Positions 14,232 to 16,775 of a DNA stretch of 16,775 nt are shown here, piece by piece; position 1 is the first letter of the stretch, and each line of letters starts with the position of its first letter. The position numbers and the translations under genes are program-made. Source of the stretch: Methanobrevibacter sp. Lineage in GTDB: Archaea > Methanobacteriota > Methanobacteria > Methanobacteriales > Methanobacteriaceae. Location: contig WRMT01000021.1 of the NCBI GenBank assembly GCA_009777005.1, positions 1-16,775 on the forward strand. Reading direction: 5' to 3'. The notes under the pieces are model-generated. The model made no database searches, was not told where the DNA came from, and was given only the letters and a program-made list of their open reading frames with translations.

Positions 14232-16076
14232 TTAGACTTTAACTTGGATAACATGTTCTGTTTTTTCCCATTTTCGGTTACCAGCTAAAAATCTGATGAT
14301 TGATCTGAAACTAGCAGGTACCATTAGAATACTATAAAAAGGGATTGTTGCACCAGCTAAAAATCCTTTAAATGCACCATATTCAGTTCTTAAACCATAA
14401 ATAGTTCCAAAAATAAAGCTAATAATAATTGAAATAGATAACATTATGATTAAAACTATATTAGCAGGATTATTTAGCACAAAAATAATGTACAAATTAT
14501 AAAAAACAGAAATTATATGACTTAACACACCTATAGATGTGATAAAAGGTAAGTTTAAATAGAAAAACATTTCAAATTTAGCCCAATTCCTAATATTTGG
14601 ACTTTTAATTATTAATTTACCGTATTTAGGAATACATTCTATTCCTCCTTGAGCCCATCTAGTTCTTTGAATAATAAGAGGTTTAATTTTTCCAACAGGT
14701 TCCTGATAAACGACAATATCATCTAAAAAGTATGTTTTCTTTCCTTCTAATAAGATACGAGTACTAATTTCAAAATCTTCTAAAAGTGAATTTCCCCATA
14801 TTTCTTCTTTGTTATTAAAAGAACTTAGTCTAAAAAATTGACCATTCCCACCTCCAGCAGCATTTCCTAAGTAATTCCTTACGTTTGAAATTAAAGTGAT
14901 ACATGATTGGAATTCAATATCTTGCATCCTATGTAACCATTTATTCACAGTATTCATTCCTACAGAGGTTTGAATCATTGATAAATCAGGGTTTCCATTG
15001 AAAGTAGAAAGGATTTTAATATAATCTTGGTTTTTAATGTGAGCATCAGCATCCAAAACCCCTATTATAACTTTTTCAGTATCTTCATCTTCAAGATTTT
15101 TTATATATCTTAATCCCTCATTGAGAGCCTCACCCTTTCCTTTTCTTGCATTTGGAAAAGTACGTGTGATAACATGTAAATTATTATACTGAAGAGCTAT
15201 TTTTTTAAGTATTTCATCAGTTCCATCATTTGATCCATCATCGATGACAATTAATCGATAATTTGCATTGTAAGTTTTAAAAAACCTATGAATTGTGTTT
15301 TCAACCACGTTTTTCTCATTTAAAGAGGGGACCATAACATATAATTTGTATTTTTCTATTTCCTTATAGTCAGTTTCAATCCTTTTAATTGGAAATAGTA
15401 CTAGAACTCCACTCCAAATGAAATAAATTAATATGTTGCCCATAGAAATAGAGAGCATTAGTGCAATAATATCTATATTAAGGTCATTTTCAACACTACT
15501 ATAACCATGATCATTTAAATTCACCATATTGGATTCAATGTTATCGCTAGGTAAAGATGTAAAGTTTTTTCCAAAATTTTGTTTATTAGATAAAAGTAAT
15601 GAATAATTTTTAAAAGTATAAGTATTTTCAACAGATTTAAAAGCAGAAGTATTTTCAACAAATTTAGAAGTATAAGTATTTTCAACAAATTCAAAAATTA
15701 AATTATTTTCAACAGATTCAAAAGTATAAGTATTTTCAACAAATTCAAAAATTACATTATTTTCAACAGATTCAAAAGTTAAATTATTTTCAAAAGAACT
15801 CTGCTTTTTTGGAAATTTTTTATTAGTTAGGAAATAAGAATTATTAGAATTGTGATTATTACTGGCATTATTATTTTCATCTGTGTTATTTTCTAGAAAA
15901 GTGGAATTCAATTTTGAAGAAGTATCAGAATAGTTAAGTTGAAAAATTGAATCGACTTCAGTAGCCATAGATAATGGAATTACATATAACATCAATAAAA
16001 CTAGTAAAATAAATATATAAATTTTTTTATTTTTTTGAAGTTTTGTAATTATAACAAGCAAAAATTGCCAGTTCAT
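14232..16076 (-). CDS. membrane processive-type GT2 glycosyltransferase with large repeat-bearing Asn-rich ectodomain
   Basis: 614 residues. A signal-like membrane segment (18-38) is followed by an extracytoplasmic stretch (39-203) rich in Asn and N-glycosylation sequons (NYS, NST, NNT, NAS), including nonapeptide repeats at about 95-157. A second membrane segment (204-229) leads to a cytosolic GT-A domain: YVMVPSLNE (246-254), VIDDGSNDGT (277-286), the DxD motif DAD (342-344), LLED (431-434) and QRTRW (470-474). These are all the residues of hyaluronan/cellulose-synthase-like GT2 enzymes. Three C-terminal membrane segments follow (about 504-527, 528-562, 570-590). It likely extends or exports a surface polysaccharide. 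AGGTGA 6 nt before the ATG supports the start. The long ectodomain is unusual for this family; the substrate is unknown. Confidence 0.9.
   Translation of the reverse strand: MNWQFLLVIITKLQKNKKIYIFILLVLLMLYVIPLSMATEVDSIFQLNYSDTSSKLNSTFLENNTDENNNASNNHNSNNSYFLTNKKFPKKQSSFENNLTFESVENNVIFEFVENTYTFESVENNLIFEFVENTYTSKFVENTSAFKSVENTYTFKNYSLLLSNKQNFGKNFTSLPSDNIESNMVNLNDHGYSSVENDLNIDIIALMLSISMGNILIYFIWSGVLVLFPIKRIETDYKEIEKYKLYVMVPSLNEKNVVENTIHRFFKTYNANYRLIVIDDGSNDGTDEILKKIALQYNNLHVITRTFPNARKGKGEALNEGLRYIKNLEDEDTEKVIIGVLDADAHIKNQDYIKILSTFNGNPDLSMIQTSVGMNTVNKWLHRMQDIEFQSCITLISNVRNYLGNAAGGGNGQFFRLSSFNNKEEIWGNSLLEDFEISTRILLEGKKTYFLDDIVVYQEPVGKIKPLIIQRTRWAQGGIECIPKYGKLIIKSPNIRNWAKFEMFFYLNLPFITSIGVLSHIISVFYNLYIIFVLNNPANIVLIIMLSISIIISFIFGTIYGLRTEYGAFKGFLAGATIPFYSILMVPASFRSIIRFLAGNRKWEKTEHVIQVKV
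15616..15798 (-). repeat. in-frame 27-bp minisatellite (six full units plus partial)
   Basis: Units start at 15616, 15643, 15670, 15697, 15724, 15751 and 15778 (partial). Each contains ATTTTCAACA on the + strand and encodes FESVENxxx nonapeptides of the GT2 ectodomain. In the central units FESVENN(V/L)I alternates with FEFVENTYT, so the recent duplication unit is 54 bp. Confidence 0.95.
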
Positions 16077-16146
16077 TTTTTTTCACCTAAAGTTTTTTAA
16101 TATAAACTTTTTCTACGTATACTTTTTTCACGTTAATTTTTTTCAC
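16076..16146 (-). repeat. ~15-nt periodic A-tract repeats in the GT2 leader
   Basis: On the - strand five A-runs recur about every 14-17 nt. Three are preceded by GTG (GTGAAAAAAA, CGTGAAAAAA and the true AGGTGAAAAAAAATG site) and one by GTA. The copies mimic the ribosome binding site of the GT2 gene and appear to be derived by local duplication. Confidence 0.55.
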
Positions 16147-16152
16147 ATAACA

Positions 16153-16163
16153 CAATATATAAC
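16153..16163 (-). promoter_or_regulatory. candidate TATA box of the GT2 gene
   Basis: GTTATATATTG on the - strand, about 80 nt before the ATG, gives a start near 16130 and a leader of about 55 nt holding the A-tract repeats. A second match (GTTTATATATGG, about 16235-16246) lies further upstream. Confidence 0.4.
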
Positions 16164-16656
16164 AAAGTAAAACACGATTATCTACAGTAAAAAGTTTACT
16201 ATTCCAATTATATTATAGCTAATATTATGAATACCCATATATAAACTTTACTGCAAATTTTTTAAGAATACATCTAGAATTATAAGGATAATTTGGAAAA
16301 AAAACAGGAAAATAAAGGATAAAAAGAAGAATAAAAAATTATTTATAAATTATTTTGATGAAAAACAGTAGTCAGTCCAAGAAAAACATTTAATAAACTA
16401 AACAATCTAGTATTAAATTCTAATAAAAATGAATTTTTTTAATGAAATATTATCTATTAGTATACAATCTAAGAAATAATTTTTTTTGTTCAATGATATA
16501 AAAGATAAAATAAAAAATGTTTAAAAAATATACATATTTTTAATCTTTGTTTAAAAATAATTAGAAATTTAGGTTAATCTTTAGTGAACACATAATTATT
16601 TATCAATATTTATTATACATAAGTCAAATAAGAAAAATAATAGAATTTATCTTTTT
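16164..16656. other. gene-free AT-rich spacer at the window edge
   Basis: I see no ORF, RNA gene or clear regulatory structure beyond the second TATA-like box near 16235-16246. Continuation past the window is unknown. Confidence 0.4.
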
Positions 16657-16740
16657 TATATTATTAAAATAAAAAAAAATAAAAAAATAATATAAAACAT
16701 ATTTTCTATATTATCAAAAATAAAAAAAATAATATAAATT
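16657..16740. repeat. two ~50-bp direct repeats with TATATTAT/ATAATATA arms
   Basis: Copies beginning at 16657 and 16707 each run TATATTAT(T/C)A, then an A-rich core, then ATAATATAAA. Each can fold into an AT-only hairpin. Low complexity limits confidence. Confidence 0.5.
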
Positions 16741-16775
16741 ATATTATAATAAATTTTTTAATAGTAAAATCTAAT

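Overview
The window looks like chromosomal DNA from a methanogenic archaeon of the Methanobacteriales, most likely Methanobrevibacter or a close relative. The evidence is extreme AT richness with long A and T runs, a clear F420-dependent methylene-H4MPT dehydrogenase (mtd), archaeal-style TATA boxes, GGTG/GAGG ribosome binding sites, adhesin-like beta-helix proteins of the type abundant in gut Methanobrevibacter, and membrane sugar-polymer enzymes. No tRNA, rRNA, CRISPR array, transposase or phage gene was seen.

Layout. 1-564: repeat-rich AT spacer. 565-5857 (+ strand): a polysaccharide flippase, a ModE-type molybdate/tungstate-responsive regulator, a small 2[4Fe-4S] ferredoxin with no ATG, GTG or TTG start (apparently ATT), and hisB, separated by unusually long spacers of about 1 kb. 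hisB converges on mtd across about 700 bp that holds terminators and a 48-50 bp tandem repeat. 6556-16076 (all - strand): mtd; a two-gene unit of a Wzy-like polymerase (TTG start) and a GT-B/MurG-like glycosyltransferase; two tandem paralogous secreted beta-helix adhesin-like proteins; and a large membrane GT2 glycosyltransferase. 16077-16775: AT spacer.

How the genes fit together. mtd is central to CO2-reducing methanogenesis. The ModE-like protein and the ferredoxin plausibly connect to Mo/W supply and to low-potential electron flow in the same metabolism (inference). The flippase, polymerase, GT-B and GT2 proteins form a surface-glycan toolkit, and the two adhesin-like proteins are exported to the same surface. 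A recurring theme is in-frame minisatellites in these surface genes: 9 bp in the GT-B gene, 27 bp in the GT2 gene and about 81 bp in the adhesins. All are multiples of three, so copy-number change would resize the proteins without breaking them.

The most notable signals are the ATT-started ferredoxin under a long dyad that overlaps its TATA box, the minisatellite N-terminus fused to the first strand of the GT-B fold, the alternating HGDD/HGDK-R ladder of the adhesins, a 21-bp inverted repeat enclosing 50-bp tandem repeats, and a strong excess of the palindrome TAGCTA. No complete undescribed multi-gene system is demonstrated here.
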